The translations under genes and the position numbers were made by a program. Positions 20,005 through 33,340 of a stretch of 64,000 nt of DNA are shown here, piece by piece. The DNA comes from Ciona savignyi. Lineage: Eukaryota > Chordata > Ascidiacea > Phlebobranchia > Cionidae. The stretch's first letter is position 1. The number at the start of each line of letters is the position of its first letter. The notes below the pieces were generated by a model that saw only the letters and a list, made by a program, of their open reading frames with translations, did no database searches and was not told where the DNA came from. The stretch spans positions 1,071,570 to 1,135,569 of the forward strand of contig CH002006.1 of NCBI GenBank assembly GCA_000149265.1. Direction: 5' to 3'.

Positions 20005-23000
20005 TCAGGCGTCTTCACGAGAAGAATCGTCTAGCATGAGCGAGCGAATTGCTCCACTTGAACCGTTGGAAGGAAGTTTTGATGACTTTCTGTGCAACTT
20101 TTCTTGGATTTCAACGATCGACTTTCGTCGCGTACTCGGCACTTTTCTCGAAGCGAAGATAATCTAAGGATTAGGTGTTACGGTTATTACAGCATATTAT
20201 AGTTAGAAGATTTTCAAAATTTCTCGATTGGATTTATGTAAACTGGCTTACTCAGGTGCACAGTAATACACCTCATACCCATGGTCAAGTCGCTGGACCT
20301 ATTACAATGTGTGGATAATCAGACATGACTTTCAATTTGGACGACTCATTAGATACCACTGGGTTGAAACAATGTAAAGTGGCTTGCTCAGGTGCACAGT
20401 AATACACCTCATGCCCACAGTCGAGCACAGTAATACATCTCATGCCCACAGTCGAGCACAGTAATACACCACATGCCCACAGTGGAGCACAGTAATACAC
20501 CTTATGCCCACAGTCGAGCTCAATAATACACCCCATGCCCACAGTCGAATTGCCGGAGCTATTGCAGTAAGTGGATAATCAGACATGACGTTTAATTTGG
20601 ACGACTCATTAGATACCACTGGGTTGGAGCAATGTAAAGTGGCTTGCTCAGGTGCACAATAATACACCTCATGCCCACAGTCGAGCACAGTAATACACCT
20701 CATGCTCACAGTCGAGTTGCTGGAGCTATTCTAGTCAGACACTATTAAGTTGGAGCAATATATACGTGTTGAATTACCAAGCACATTAATGCGAAATTAC
20801 CAACATCGTTTTAGAAAAGCGAACAGTAGATTACTATAAAGTAAATTGTAGCTTACCTGTAATACTGTAACTGCTACAAACGGCAGAAAGGCATATTCCC
20901 CGATAGCGGCGCTAGAGAACGGGAATACGAACGACACGATCGCCCCTGTCATCCAGTAGGTAGCAGCAGAGAGGTAAAGCGCGGTCGGTCGAGTCGTCTG
21001 CGTGGTTAGTTGCGACGACAGAGCCACAAACGCGATCCCGGGCCCACCCATTACCGAAGTTGTGTATATTATTAACGTCGCTATGCTGAAGTACGGCAGC
21101 AAGTCGCTTAGGTCCTGCAGTGCGGCGAATATAACAAGACAAACAAGAGAGCAAGCGCAGATCCCGAGACCGGTTACCAGAAGCATTTTCGTCCCAATTT
21201 TGCGGATGGTTTGGGAGAAGAAAAAGGTAACGACGAACGTAATCAAGTGCATACCTGAGGAAAGAGAAATATATTTGTTACACTTATTATTAAAAAATGT
21301 TCAAGGGTTAAACAGAAGGTAAAAGAGAGATTCGTCACACTTATCCTAAAAAAAATGTAAGCGTTAAACAGAACTGTTTGATAAAGTCAATTTATAAACA
21401 CATTTAAAACAGTATTTAAGGCTTGAATTAACGTTGTACAGCAATGCTTGTCATCTCGCTGAACTTCTTATTTAACAAAACTAGATTTGGGCAATGTCCG
21501 TCAAGTGCCCAAGGACACAACCAACCAGCTAGCGACCAGTTTCGAACCTGCAACGCTTCGGCTGAAACGCAAATCACTAACCCATCAGATTAATCTGTCG
21601 GAATATACTACCCATTTTGCAAAGTGGGATAATCCTACTAACATTTTAAAAGTAATCATACCAATCGATGCATAAGTCGCATTTTCCCCCTTTACTCCTG
21701 CTGTGTGGAAGATATGGTTGGAATACAGGGCGACAGCTGAAATCCCAGTCGTCTGCATACTCCCCATCACCAATATCGTACAAATTAACTGCTGACGGTA
21801 CTTCGGTGTTTTTAGCATCTCCCAAATCGTTGCTTCCCTAATGTTTTGGTCCATTTCGATCTCTTTATTTAACGAGTTGAATTCAGAAGCAATCGCGTTT
21901 GGGTCTGGTTTTCTGAGTCGTTTCAGCAGCTTTAATGCTTCATCTTCGCTAGTTTTGTGTTTAAGAAGCCAGCCAGGGGTTTGTGGGATCCAAAACACGC
22001 TGGCTAAGTACACCAATGAGAACAGAATTGGTACACAGACAAGGTACGGCCAGCCTGTTTCACTTCCCAGCACACTAGGATGGCCAACTCCATTTCCCAG
22101 AGCGTAACCAAGAGGAACAACAATACCAGAGAGACTGAGGTGTTGTCCCAAGGTTCTGTGGGTCGTTGTTTCGGATATGAGCAAGGGCGCCGCCGTAAAA
22201 CCGACCCCACGAGCGAAACCGCATAGAAAACGACCGACTATGATGCTCTCGTACGTTTTAAAGTACACAGCTACTGGGCCCATCAAAATGCAAGACAGAA
22301 TACTGATGACGTGCGTGAAAATCAAGCTTCCTCGACGGCTGCAAAATAACCAGGTTAGGGTGGTAAAACGTGGACAAATATCTACAATTTATGCACAAAA
22401 TATTTAATCATATTTGAATTTAAGGCGTTTGGTGCCTCAAAGGTCCGTAAAAGGTATATTCATGTTTTACTTTTGGCCGACAGATTAGTCTAGTGGTTCA
22501 GTGCGTAGAATATTAGCCGAAGGATTGGAGGTTCACACTGGTCTCTACCTAGTCGGTTGTGGTCTTGGACAAGGCACTTTACGGACATTGCCTGAGCCCA
22601 AAGGATTAATACTAACTTAAAGAAACGTGTAAAGGAAAACGCAAGGCGCGGTATTACGCGGGCAATCGTTGGATTATCCTTCTTCGCAATCACCTAAAGG
22701 TTTTAACACAAACTTTTAAAGTCACCTTGTGCTTACCGCAAGATTATCGGAGCCAGTGTATTGTGGTGTATATAATTAAGACGTTTTATTGCGATGTATA
22801 TAATTAAGAATTTATTGGACTACAGCTACAGTTTAAACTATACCCACAAGGATAAGCTGATATTACTAAAACTTAATACAACTTGCACAACTTAGATGAA
22901 TAGACATGGAAACACATTAAGTTATCCCCATAAGCTCGGCTACTACTTAACGACATAAACAAATTAACCATTCGCACAATGTAATAGCTCCACAAACTCG

Positions 23001-24449
23001 GCAGTAAACATGATGTGTCTCACGAAAACTGTAGAAAGATCCTGACTTTTCACCGGCGGATAGATAAAATTGAATTATTCACAAAAAACGCCGTGTAATC
23101 ACCAATACCCACAACAATTTAATGATTTACAAAACTAAGATTAAATGTTACTTCCAACAAAAAGTACCTGAAATAACTGACAACAAATTGAGCAGACAGC
23201 GCCCCGATAAGCGAACCAACTAAAAGCATGGATTGTACAGATGTTATAAGAACCATCAGTGTCGTGTCTCCAATGCGTGTTTGGTAGCGATCCTGGAAAA
23301 ATAGAGAGATTTAAATAAGTAACTTAAGAAACCGTTTTAGTTGATTCGGCTACAAATTTAAAGTTGATTCGGCTACAAATATGCTTGATTGGGACTTTAA
23401 AACATAATGGCATTTTTTGGCTGCGTTTATTAAGATTGATTAGGGAACAAATATAATGTCTTGAAAATGTGTAACAGATAAACAGGCAGATTAAGTAAAT
23501 TTGCACATAATCACACTTTGAATAGTCAGCCTTTGAATAACCAGGTCAAATACAAATAATGCACGTCAAATATACTGGAGAGGTAGTAAAGCATTCGTCC
23601 AAATAATAAACTTAATTTAACTAAATACAGCCCAAATCCGTTTAAGATCGAGTTAAGACAAATAATAGATAGGACATTCATGCTTACATCCCCGTGAAGG
23701 GAAAACGCAAGGCGTTATCACACGGGTAATCGTCAGATTACCTTGCGTCCACTTCTGGTTAGGGGGACTAACGAAGTGTCTTGTATATGATTGAGAAGTT
23801 CCTTTAAATTAATCCACTTGGTTCAGGCGATGCCCGTTGGGGGTCATGCCTAAGGACACAGCCGACTAGCCAGCGACCAGTTTCGAAACTGCAGCCCTTT
23901 GGCTGAAAGACGACGCATTAACCTACCAAGCAACTCGAATCGCGAAAATAAATTTTCGCAGTCGTTCTGAATCAAGTATTGAGGGATCTGACTCGAGTCA
24001 TCAAACCAATTGATTCGTGCTAGGTCGAGTCAAGTCAAGTCATTTGGCCGTTGTGACTCGGGTCAAGTAAGTTTATTTTGAAGTTCTACCTCGAGTTAGT
24101 CAAGTCATTTAGCCGTTCTGGATAAAGTCAAGTCATTTTGAAGTTCTGACACGAGTTAGTCAAGTCATTTTGAAGTTCTGACTTGTGTCAACTTAAGTCA
24201 TTAGCCGTTTTGACTCGGATCAAGTCAATAAACTATAGTCTGACGTAAGTCAAATTCAAGTATTTGTAAACTTTGTTTAACGCCACCCACAAACTCTCAT
24301 ACCTCGAAGGTCTGGTTTATGAAAGCTTGAACGACCGGCGCTGCTGGATTGAGAGAGGTCATTGTAAACGAAAGCAGAAGGAACGTGCAGATTTGTGTAA
24401 TGTACACAATAAACAAGCAGTAATTACTGCATACTGTTTTGGCAGCCAT
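20005..24449 (-). CDS. SLC2/GLUT-type facilitative sugar transporter, complete
   Basis: Five exons in minus order: 24303-24449, 23168-23292, 21662-22338, 20857-21254 and 20005-20163. They join in phase to 501 aa, the usual GLUT length, with GT/AG sites throughout. A 12-TM MFS transporter of the plasma membrane. Exon 1 holds TM1 and the loop ending NQTFE. Exon 2 holds TM2 and the start of the SRRG motif (G-R-R of the TM2-3 loop). Exon 3 holds GRFLCGFARG, the PETPG-like IPQTPGWLL after TM6, the large loop, and TM7 with QTTGISAVALYSNHIF in place of the usual Q-Q-x-S-G-I-N. Exon 4 holds TM8-11 with GGPGIAFVALSSQ in place of GPGPIPW. The last exon gives VPSTRRKSIVEIQEKL, the PETKG-like tail. Several signature residues are changed, so substrate is uncertain. 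Confidence 0.93.
20240..20735. repeat. Composite tandem repeat (~30-bp inside ~260-bp)
   Basis: Six or more units of CACAGTAATACACCTCATGC-CCACAGTCGAG lie within a larger unit that repeats the GATAATCAGACATGAC and GATACCACTGGGTTG text. It lies in the last GLUT intron. The minus-strand Cys-rich frames are repeat translations. Confidence 0.88.
21487..21600 (-). repeat. SINE family 1 head fragment
   Basis: Reverse copy within a GLUT intron (between exons 3 and 4). CAATGTCCGTCAAGTGCCC through the A-box complement. Confidence 0.8.
22474..22690 (+). repeat. SINE family 1, diverged copy
   Basis: Forward head GATTAGTCTAGTGGTTCAGTGCG and body, with the 3' part shuffled. It lies in the intron between GLUT exons 2 and 3. 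Confidence 0.75.
23668..23932 (-). repeat. SINE family 1 copy
   Basis: Reverse copy from TAGGACATTCATG to the head complement, in GLUT intron 1. Confidence 0.85.
23985..24262. repeat. Degenerate tandem repeat of GACTCGAGTCAAGTCA type
   Basis: Imperfect ~36-bp units of AAGTCATTTTGAAGTTCTGA and related words in GLUT intron 1. The internal CGAGTC/GACTCG words make it locally palindromic. Confidence 0.8.
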
Positions 24450-24699
24450 GTTACTCAGTCAAATCCTTTGAACTGAAATCGCTTTCAAGAAAAGCGCTGT
24501 GAGGAAATGAAATATTAATGGTCTTTGTTTTTTTACGAGATATCGGTGTACTTGGTACTTTGTGCGATATTGAGGGACATGATATATTCGTGGATAGATA
24601 GTAGAAGAAAAACATGAAATATTGACGAAAGTGTGGAACGACGTAACTTTTGTCCAACAAAACAGCTAGCAGATGTTCAATTTACACCTTTATTTTACG

Positions 24700-27600
24700 A
24701 AGCGCTTCTACACTATTACAAAATTTTACAGTAAACGGATACGCCGGCGCGCAGTCTAGCTCATGCTGTTTCTAACCGTATAAACATTGGGGAATCACCA
24801 CCATTGTTACTCAGCAAAACACTCATTTAAATACGTGACTAAGGAATGGTACAATTTGTCACATCCTGCCGTGAGGTTCATTAATTGGTTATACGCTATC
24901 GTCCGGAAATCGGTGATGGGTTTTTACAACTCCTTTATTCAGAAACACTCACTTCTCTAAACGGCAATTAATTTACAATTCAAAAACAGGGGAAATTATT
25001 GGAATAAACAAATAAATTCTTTGTCATTTACTATGTAACCAAACATACTGCAACAGCTAACTTCAACTCTAGACCTAACACTAACCCTTACGCAATAATA
25101 TTTAATAAATCAATCCCTTCCCCCACCACCAATTTTAATTTTCCCGTACTCAATCACGGGTTTAAAACACAGACGTTAAAACGGGCAATCGGTTGAACAC
25201 CATTGCTCGACATTCGGATTACCGCTGCGATTACAGTGTGGTGTATAAACACATTATTTAGAAAGAAAAAACAACCAATACACTGGCTGAAGCAACGCGG
25301 TTAACTCATTTTTTCTTAGCCGACCGACTAACAATCTACTTTAAAAGCGATCTACAAGTGAGCACATAACATGACACCTCTAAATGTACGCCTGTACGTT
25401 TCGGTACTTTTAACGCTTGGCTTTTATTGACTAGATCACAACACAGTATACATGTAGGTTGACCTGATTTTGCATCAAAATGTAGCGATCACACAGCAAT
25501 AGTTTTCGTTAATACGATTTTGTTAGTTTTACAACGGCGTGTAATATACTGTGTTAACGGGTCTTTGTAAACCAGTCGTTTGGCCGCTTTTAATTTATCG
25601 TTAACGTGCGATTCAGTGATTAGTTTGTGCAATGTACATTGAGGCAATAACTCGATACCAGAGCTTAACCCCACATTTGAGTATACATATAAACCTAAGG
25701 ATAGGTATTATGGGATTGTGGGTAGTTGTTATAACTATTTCTATAGAGATAGTTATTACGGGAATGTGTTATTAGGGTTAATAAAGCTTTGTCTGTACGT
25801 TGCTGTGTTCTGAATACGACTGGTCTCTTTATGCCTGCTGATTCTCTAACTCACCACAAGATTTATTTCTTTACTGTTTTGTGATTTCTATATAAAACGC
25901 TTTACCAAATTCTCAGGTAATAATATGTTGGAATAGTTTATATTATATATAAGTAGTTTGCGATGTCAAAAAAGCGTTTTAAATGAACTGAACAATTATA
26001 ACCAGCTGTGTGTTGTAAATGATACGTTTTTGAAACGGAAACTGCACAGCTGTTACATTACGTTTCGCGGTGAAATGGCTATGCATACACAAACAACAGT
26101 CGCTTAGGTACTCTCTGGCAGTTTGATAATGCTAGCTGCTACTGCAAAGAAAACAACTTTGGTTTGCAAAGAAATTGCGACATCTCTTGGGACTGTGCTA
26201 CTCTAAGATTTTATTTGTAATCTGGTTCACAATTACGCTCAATTAAGACTAAATTTATACCTCGTTTACGCGTAATTAGAATCAGAAATCAACATTTGGG
26301 CATATTAATGTATCGGTTCGACTAACCTTTTTCTGTATCATTAGGGTAGCAAGGTTACCATTAAATAAAACGGAAAAGTTAAAATGCAGAACTAGCTAAA
26401 CACGTCAATGTTAATTCCCACGCTATAACGTAGTAAAAAGCCAGTCGTAGCCATAAGCTTGCTTTACTGCCAATAAAATTGCTGCTTTTAAGTAAGAGCT
26501 GATACAGCTCGTTTCACAGTGCTATCATTTGTACGCTATTGGTGGACCTACTGTTCTAGCTGTAATAAAGACTGTTAGGCCAAAACCGATTCAGATATTT
26601 CTGGCACTTATGCTAAAATTGTTTCTCACAAAATGTGCCTAAAGGCTACGTGCTTTGCAAGCCTAGCATAGCTAAAGCACACTCTGCATTACAAAACCAT
26701 ACTCTGCATTACAAAGCCGCTAGCGTATTCGGTTATTATAAGCTGTTTACTAAATTCTCTAATCAATACGCCAAAGCTGTTTAAACATTAAAGTTAACAA
26801 GAGCTTAATTGTACAATGCAGTCTTTGTTAAAAGCAGCCGGCCCGGCTTAAGCCGTTTGCAAAGGTATAAGTAGTTGCCTTGTATGTACAGGCGGTATTT
26901 TTGCACAAGCGGAAATTTAAACACACTTTAATATCTCCGGAAATCCAGAGTTGCTAGAACGAGCTAAATTAATGAGGTTATTATACACTCGTTTAAGCAT
27001 TCTGAAATTAACTTATTCTAAACTAAATCACTGGTTAACTGAAACTCGTTTATTAAACAATCGCCACTTTATACCGAATAAAGGCCATTTATACATAATT
27101 AAACATATTATATTTCTAGGTGTTTAAAAGTCTTCAAATCACTTATCACCTTGATTAGTTCTTTTCTTTTCGGATTTTTGTTTAGTTTGTTTAATTTTTT
27201 AATCAATTCTTCTTCTCTTCTGATCAAATTATTTGTTTTGATATTTAAAGTAACCAAACACTGCGTCTTGCAAAAACACACGGCTGCTGTTGCTGTAACA
27301 ATGCCTGCTAAATGACTAAAACAACCAGACTGTACTGAAGAGCGTAGGGGACCATAGCCTAACCTACAGCAACAAAATTACGTGCAAACGCGGTTACATT
27401 AAGTACACAGTGAAACACGCGACACGCTTTCTTAAATATCTTCTGATGGAAAAAGTGCCTACAAAGAGAAAACACAGTTTTTTTAGGTTTACAAAGGCGC
27501 GCTCGACCATAGCCATAAACATGTACTTGTTCGTCAGTAAAAATGTCATCTTGCCGAATTGCGTCCCCGAAAACGTGCCGAAACAACGGTCTCGCTGTTT

Positions 27601-27795
27601 TATTATGCTTTAAAGCGGCAATAGATCATGCACACATAAATGGGATTCGAGATTTACGGCTAAACTTGGACAGCACATTCAACTGGTTGAAGAAAATGTT
27701 TTAGGTCAAATATTAAGCAACTGTAGAAATCAAAGTTTATCCAAAATTGCCTTTATTATATTATATCGATCGTTTTGTATTCACTGAATCCATGC
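24700..27795. other. Long stretch with no gene seen
   Basis: AT-rich intergenic DNA upstream of the GLUT gene. No conserved exon was recognised on either strand. Frames at 25489-25674 and 27359-27613 are short and without family signatures. Confidence 0.5.
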
Positions 27796-28810
27796 AACGT
27801 GGCGCAGATAGACAGGTAGTGTACTTATAAAGGTTTACTTATGTGTTAGTGTATATGAACCGCCTCGAGTATTGCGGCGCGGATGAACAGGTTATTGTCA
27901 TGGTTGATTTGAGTACTTATACAGAAATAAACAACGAATTTAAAATTTAGAAGATACACAGGTGGTGTTTTTATCAAAGTTAATTTATGTACTAAAATAC
28001 ATGATCGGGTATACTTCGGAGAGTCGACACAGACGGACAGGTGGCGTGCTTATTAAGTTTCATTAGTTGGTAAATATAATGAGGACTTTGGACAGATGTG
28101 TGCTGTGCATGGTTCATTTGTGTAATTATTTTTAAAGGACTTTGCACACGAAACACGGCGCCGTAGTATAAGTCAATTTATGCAAAGATATGATCGGTAA
28201 TTGAAGTGTAAAGTATATAGACAGGCGGTGTGCTTATCGCATTTAATTTATGAGCACGTATGCATGGTCGGGGAAATGTGTAGAGATGGACAGGTGGTGC
28301 GCTTATGAAGGTCGATTTGGGTACAAAATTATTTAATACGGATTTGAAAATGTTGCGCTAATGGACAGGTGGTTTATTTATTGTTTTGGTTTTAATTATT
28401 TTTTTGCTTATTATTGTTATTTCGCTTAGGCTTGGCGGCCGCGTTATAGTTATTGAATTAAATCCTTTTTTAATGACGTGATTAACAACTGTTCGTTTTG
28501 CCGACTTTTCCTGTACCCGTGTCGTAATTTGATTTATTTGCCATTTTTTAATACCGGGGCAAAAGATGAATAAACTAAACTAACTAAACTGATGTAGGTC
28601 GATTTGGGTGCAAACTTATATGATAGAGATTTTGAAATATTTCGCAATGGACAACTGGCGAGGTTATTAAAGTAGGTTTGGGAGCCAATATAATATAACA
28701 GGTAATTTAAAATGCGAGACAAGTACACAGGTGGTGTTATAATCAACGTTATTGTGCTAATTGGGCTGTACTTAAGGATTTTGGAATGACTAATAATACA
28801 TTAACAGGTG
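27796..28810. repeat. ~73-bp degenerate minisatellite, interrupted
   Basis: The word GGACAGGTGGTGTGCTTAT recurs near 27811, 27884, 27956, 28036, 28220, 28289, 28363, 28648, 28727 and 28803, mostly 70-80 bp apart. The array is broken at about 28385-28592 by a retroposon with an (AAACT)n tail. Two more units lie far away at 61885-61995. Confidence 0.82.
28385..28592 (+). repeat. Retroposon family 3, (AAACT)n-tailed
   Basis: Shares with 32115-32276, 55258-55398, 56951-57142 and 63160-63310 the block GTTCGTTTTGCC...CCGTTTTCC-like and an end of repeated AAACT. It is inserted in the minisatellite. Confidence 0.7.
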
Positions 28811-29045
28811 GTAAATAGCTGTACCACCGTTACTTCAAATAGTAGTTTTATTGCTGACATGGATTTTTATTACGAATAATCCCAAAAATAAGGTCAATGC
28901 CTTAATGGCTGCATCAAAGAAGATAGGTTTGGAATTCTCTTTCTTGTGCATTTGGGTGGGGTAAAGTAATGGGCTGTCACCACGTGGGCAATTGGTTACC
29001 TCACGCCCAACGTCGCGTCACCAGGCTCTTGCAGTTTATTGAATA
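28811..29045. other. No gene seen
   Basis: Unique AT-rich sequence between the minisatellite and a SINE. Confidence 0.4.
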
Positions 29046-29048
29046 ATT

Positions 29049-29278
29049 TTGGATATGATATTCATGTTTTTTCCCGTAAATGGAAAAACGCAAGGGGTTA
29101 ACACACAGTTAATCGTCAGATCACCCCGCGCCCACCGTTGGTTAACGGAGCTATTTTAATGTTGTGTATCATTGACTCGTTCCATCAATATGATGTAGCC
29201 CTATTAATCCATTGGGTTCAGGCAATGTTGGCTGACTGCCTTGCCCAAGGTCACCATCGATTAGCTAAATATTTCAAT
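29049..29278 (-). repeat. SINE family 1 copy
   Basis: Reverse copy from GGATATGATATTCATG to CACCATCGATTAGCTAA. Confidence 0.85.
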
Positions 29279-29778
29279 AATTTTAAACGACTGGGTTCAG
29301 ACAATGTCTTTCATATTACCTCGCATAGTGATGGCTCATTCGGCCTGCAGTTTGGAGGGTATGAATTCGTAAAAGCTCCGGTAACCCTACAATGTGACCT
29401 GACGATTGCCTGTGTGTTAACGCTCATAGCGTTTTCCCAATTACGTTATAAGTATTAATTCGCACAGTGGTTATACATTTATGGTGACCCAGTTAGTTTC
29501 CTGTTATTGACAGCTTTAGATAAGTCGTTCCATATTTAATCACACATTCTGCCTTGTACACAAACATATGTTTCCTTTTTTTATAAAGCTACTCGGCCGC
29601 ACAAACAGGATAGAAAAAATAATTTAAATTAATTTTAACATGAGCTGTCCGTCCCGTCATATTAACACTTTCGGAAAAATTTCTACATGGATATATGGAT
29701 ATAATGATGTTGTCAAGTTGTACCAGCAACCGCTGACTTGTAGATTTATTGGTCAACGGTGCTGGCTTGGTTTCATAT

Positions 29779-29779
29779 G

Positions 29780-29833
<54 letters not shown>

Positions 29834-29850
29834 TATCTCTCTCTCTCTCA
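29779..29850. repeat. (CT)n microsatellite
   Basis: About 35 CT dinucleotides with three interruptions. Confidence 0.95.
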
Positions 29851-30023
29851 TAGGCTTTTCTTTATTTCGATTGTGCTTTCTTTAATTATATTTAAGAAGC
29901 ATTAACAAGCTAAAAATACGTATAAAAGTTACATAAGATACAAACCCAAACTAAACACTTGGAAACACACTGACACAGTCCCAACTTTATCAACCTAATT
30001 ACTTGGTTTATTCATTAAAGCAT

Positions 30024-30196
30024 AGGATAGGATAAGATATTCATGTTTATCCCCGTGAATGGAAAAACCAAGGGTGTTAACACACGGGAAATCGTCAGAT
30101 CACCTTGCTCCCACCACAGTCGGGTTGATGGAGCTATTGCAGTGTGTTGTATATGATACACACGTTCCTTCAATTTAGAAGAACCCATTAATTCGA
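30024..30196 (-). repeat. SINE family 1, 3' half
   Basis: Reverse copy at the left border of duplicated unit A, ending AACCCATTAATTCG. Confidence 0.88.
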
Positions 30197-30744
30197 TTAA
30201 CAATAATTAAAAGTGAACAATATTTACCAGTCCCAAAATATTGGCTGTCAAAGAATAATCGGCACCAAAACTTCACAAAATTGCCATCGTACTTATATTC
30301 TTGGGTGTGTCGAGAATTTCCTTTGCGCAATTTATTCAGAATTTGCTACAACACACCCAAAGCGTATTACTTCAAAAGATTCAACACCATTGGGCATTTC
30401 TTCCTTTGCGTAAATGACTGATTACTAGTTTCATTGAAATTAAATTATTTTTCCCCGAAGAGGTTAAAAGATAGTATGTGACGCACTGATTGATTGAATG
30501 CAAATTAGCTATCCAGACATTTTGGTTTATAGTTTTCAGGTCTTTCGTGCGCGTAACAATAGTGCTTTTATGATTGCTTAAAATTATACCAATTTGACAG
30601 ATTTTTAGAGGTAAACTGAGTTAATCTGTTTTCTTCGGAATCAAATGGAATCGATAATTTCTGGTTTGGACTGAAAAATAAGTTTTTTTTAATTTTCCGT
30701 AAAGTAGCGCTAGTAATCTGTTAGGTTAAACACCAGTACAGTCG

Positions 30745-30905
30745 CGCCAGTACAGTCGTGTGGCCAATTGGTGTAACCGATACATATACGAACTATATAA
30801 AAAAAACGGTGTAAGGGACGAGCCAATAATGGGTTCGAAACTTGGCTCGGTAAAAAAACACGCGAGCCAGTACACTCGTTTGGTCGAATGGTTAACGTGA
30901 CCACA
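30745..30905 (+). repeat. SINE family 2 copy plus a partial second head
   Basis: GTCGTGTGGCCAATTGG, then GGGTTCGAAACTTGGCTCGG and an A-rich end, followed by another head (TTTGGTCGAATGGTTAACG). Confidence 0.82.
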
Positions 30906-31352
30906 TACGCCCCTGTTTAAGCGATGCTTGTGATAAAAGTAACGCTTAAAACAAAAATACCTAAACTAACATTTTACGAAGTTGCAGCACCGCCTCTGAA
31001 ATCAAATAGAGGTAGAAAGTTTGTGTACAGGTTTTAAGTCCCCTACATCTGCTAAGTTAAGGGTTATCCGAGTGTCAAACTTGGTAATAATTTAATTTCT
31101 ACTTTTACTCCGATTATTACTTTCGACCGATTTGAATATATTAAGTTTAGGGATCTCTTTTAAGTTAGGTTTAGGCGTACAACCGCGTATATAACTTGTA
31201 TACTGGTTCTGGTATATTGCTGGGTTTTATTACTGGACTGTACGATTAGATTAATTTGGTGGAATTAGTGGTTGGAAGTACAATTCACCTAAAATAAATA
31301 AGTTGGATTATGACTAAGTTTTGATTAAAACGTCTTTTAAATGCGGTAAATT

Positions 31353-31594
31353 TTAGTTACATAATATAAACTCCTGTATGGTAATATGCGTAATGCCATC
31401 TATCCACAACAAGCTGAGATCATACTGAAAGGACGTTTCCTCTATCCTCAACCGGTGCCAAGTATCTGAATAATTTCCGTCAAAACACATCGTCAGCTGC
31501 AGAGACCAATTACATTTATATTTGTATAAGTTCTGTACTTCAGTGCGGATTTTATATGCATCGACATTTAAAGCCAAATATACCAGCAATGTGA
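31353..31594 (-). CDS. Unrecognised coding-like exon, unit A
   Basis: A minus-strand open frame after a good acceptor (TTTTGCAG at its upstream edge), about 79 residues. It begins with a hydrophobic stretch (TLLVYLALNV), then KCNWSLQLTMCFDGNYSDTW and RLRIEETSFQYDLSLLWIDG. The two Cys are nine residues apart, with one possible N-glycosylation site (NYS). The acceptor and most of the frame recur in unit B, and the acceptor plus short pieces in unit C. That argues for a once-coding exon of a duplicated gene. No family was recognised and neighbouring exons were not found. Confidence 0.4.
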
Positions 31595-32114
31595 CTGCAA
31601 AATTATATTAAATCTATTGCATTTATATTTGTAAGTGCTGTTATTTTACGCAAGTAGGGATTATATAAGCATCGTTTGTTTAAAGCCAAATATACCTCCA
31701 TCTTACAAAAGATTTGTCTATTCCTGGTCGATTTCCCCCCTTATGTATTAACTAAACGTTATATTCGTAAAGGGCCTGCCCCTGAAGGACACTAATACTT
31801 GCCAGAAGTAGTGTGCGATACTTAATTAATAAACTGAGAGTTTAATGTACACAACAGTCTTAACATACAAATGCATGTCTCTAGATCTATTTTCACGTTT
31901 TATTTTATAACTTTTTACTTTTTTTAATTTTGAAATGATTTTTCTTTCCAGTTCTAAGATATCTTCAAATGTGCATAAAATGCGGTAGACTGACCATCGT
32001 TTTCATATTCTTGGGTCTGGCCGAAGTTTCCCTGGCGTGATTTACCCAAATTTGCCACTATAAATACATACCAGCTAACATCTCTTAAACATTTATCTTT
32101 ACTAATGTATAGGT

Positions 32115-32276
32115 TTAACAGCCACGTCATTTGTTCTCCTTTGTACTGTGTCTATTTACTGACGTGTTTAAACTACTGTAGTTTTGCCGTTTTATCCTGT
32201 CTCCTTAATTTGAATAAATTGTTTTATTCTTCTTTAAAGTAACGAAGGAGCAAAAATATAAACTAAACTAAAACTA
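32115..32276 (+). repeat. Retroposon family 3, (AAACT)n-tailed
   Basis: GTAGTTTTGCCGTTTTATCC through AAACTAAACTAAAACTAAAC, lying between units A and B. Confidence 0.68.
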
Positions 32277-32539
32277 AACATTAATATATTTTATTTCTTA
32301 AATTAATGGTTGAAAAAGTGTTGGGTGGAATGAAACAATAAGAAAAAAGGGTTTATGGTGGGTATGGATTATCCTTTTTTGCATTAAAGATCACTTTCGA
32401 TTTGTGTTAGTTTTAAGTGTTAAGTTGTTCCATATACGCTGTAGTCTATTATATTTACCTGTGATTTTTCATTTTGAGGGATTCCCCAATGTAACACTTG
32501 ACAATTAAAAGTAAATAATAGTATTATAGAGTATTAATG

Positions 32540-32670
32540 ATTATCCCCGTGAATGGAAAAAACCAAGAGGGTTAACACACGAGCAATCGTCAGATCACCT
32601 CGCGCCCACCGTCGGTTTACCGGAGATTTTCCCGTGTGTTGTGAATGGTACAAACATTCCTTCAATTTTG
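32540..32670 (-). repeat. SINE family 1, 3' half
   Basis: Reverse copy at the left border of unit B, in the same relative place as the one at 30024-30196. Confidence 0.85.
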
Positions 32671-33219
32671 GGTGTGTGAAGAATTTCCCTGGCGCAATTT
32701 TCTTAGACCTTGCTACTGCACATCCAAAGCTTATAAGTCAAAAAGATTCAACACGGTAAGGCATTTCCTCTTTTGCATAAATGAGACTGATCACTAGTTT
32801 CATCAGAATTGAATTTTTGTTCCCCGAAAAGGATAAAAGATAGTATGTGACGCACTGATTGATTGTATGCAAATTAGCTATAGAGACTTTTTGGTTTGTG
32901 GTTTTCAGGTCTTGCCGGAGTGTAATAGTAGTGCTTTTATGAATGCTTAGGATTATTCAAATTTGGCAGATTTTTGGACGTAAACTGAGTTAAAGCGTTT
33001 ACTTCGGAATAAAGCGAAACCGATAATTTTTGTTTGGACTGGAAAATAAGGTTTATTATTAATTATCCGTCAAGTGGCGCTAGTAATCTCTTAGGCTTTT
33101 AATCAACGAAAACACGCGCACAGTACCGGTCCAGTTCCGATTCCATGTTTTCTAGTGCCTGCGGGCGTTCGAAGTACCGGAATATTTTTATAAAAAAAAA
33201 AAAAAAAAAACACGCGCAC

Positions 33220-33340
33220 AGTACGGTCGTGTGGCCAAATGGTTAACGTGACCGATACATATAAGGACTTACATACAAAAATCTCTTACCAACAAGCCCC
33301 ATCCTGGTTTTAAAACTAATGACGGTAAAAAAACACACTC
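33220..33340 (+). repeat. SINE family 2 copy with adjacent poly(A)
   Basis: GGTCGTGTGGCCAAATGG, the internal GATACATATAAGGAC and an A-rich end, preceded by an A18 run at about 33192. Confidence 0.8.

Noticed and set aside
20285-20709. Cys-rich minus-strand ORFs
   Set aside because: They are translations of the 30-bp tandem repeat in a GLUT intron.
25690-25880. Possible solo LTR (AATAAAGC followed by TCTGTACGTTGCTG)
   Set aside because: It resembles an LTR end with a poly(A) signal, but no second copy, no TG/CA borders and no target duplication were found.
29138-29458. 106-aa plus-strand ORF
   Set aside because: It overlaps a SINE and its flank. No codon bias or family signal.
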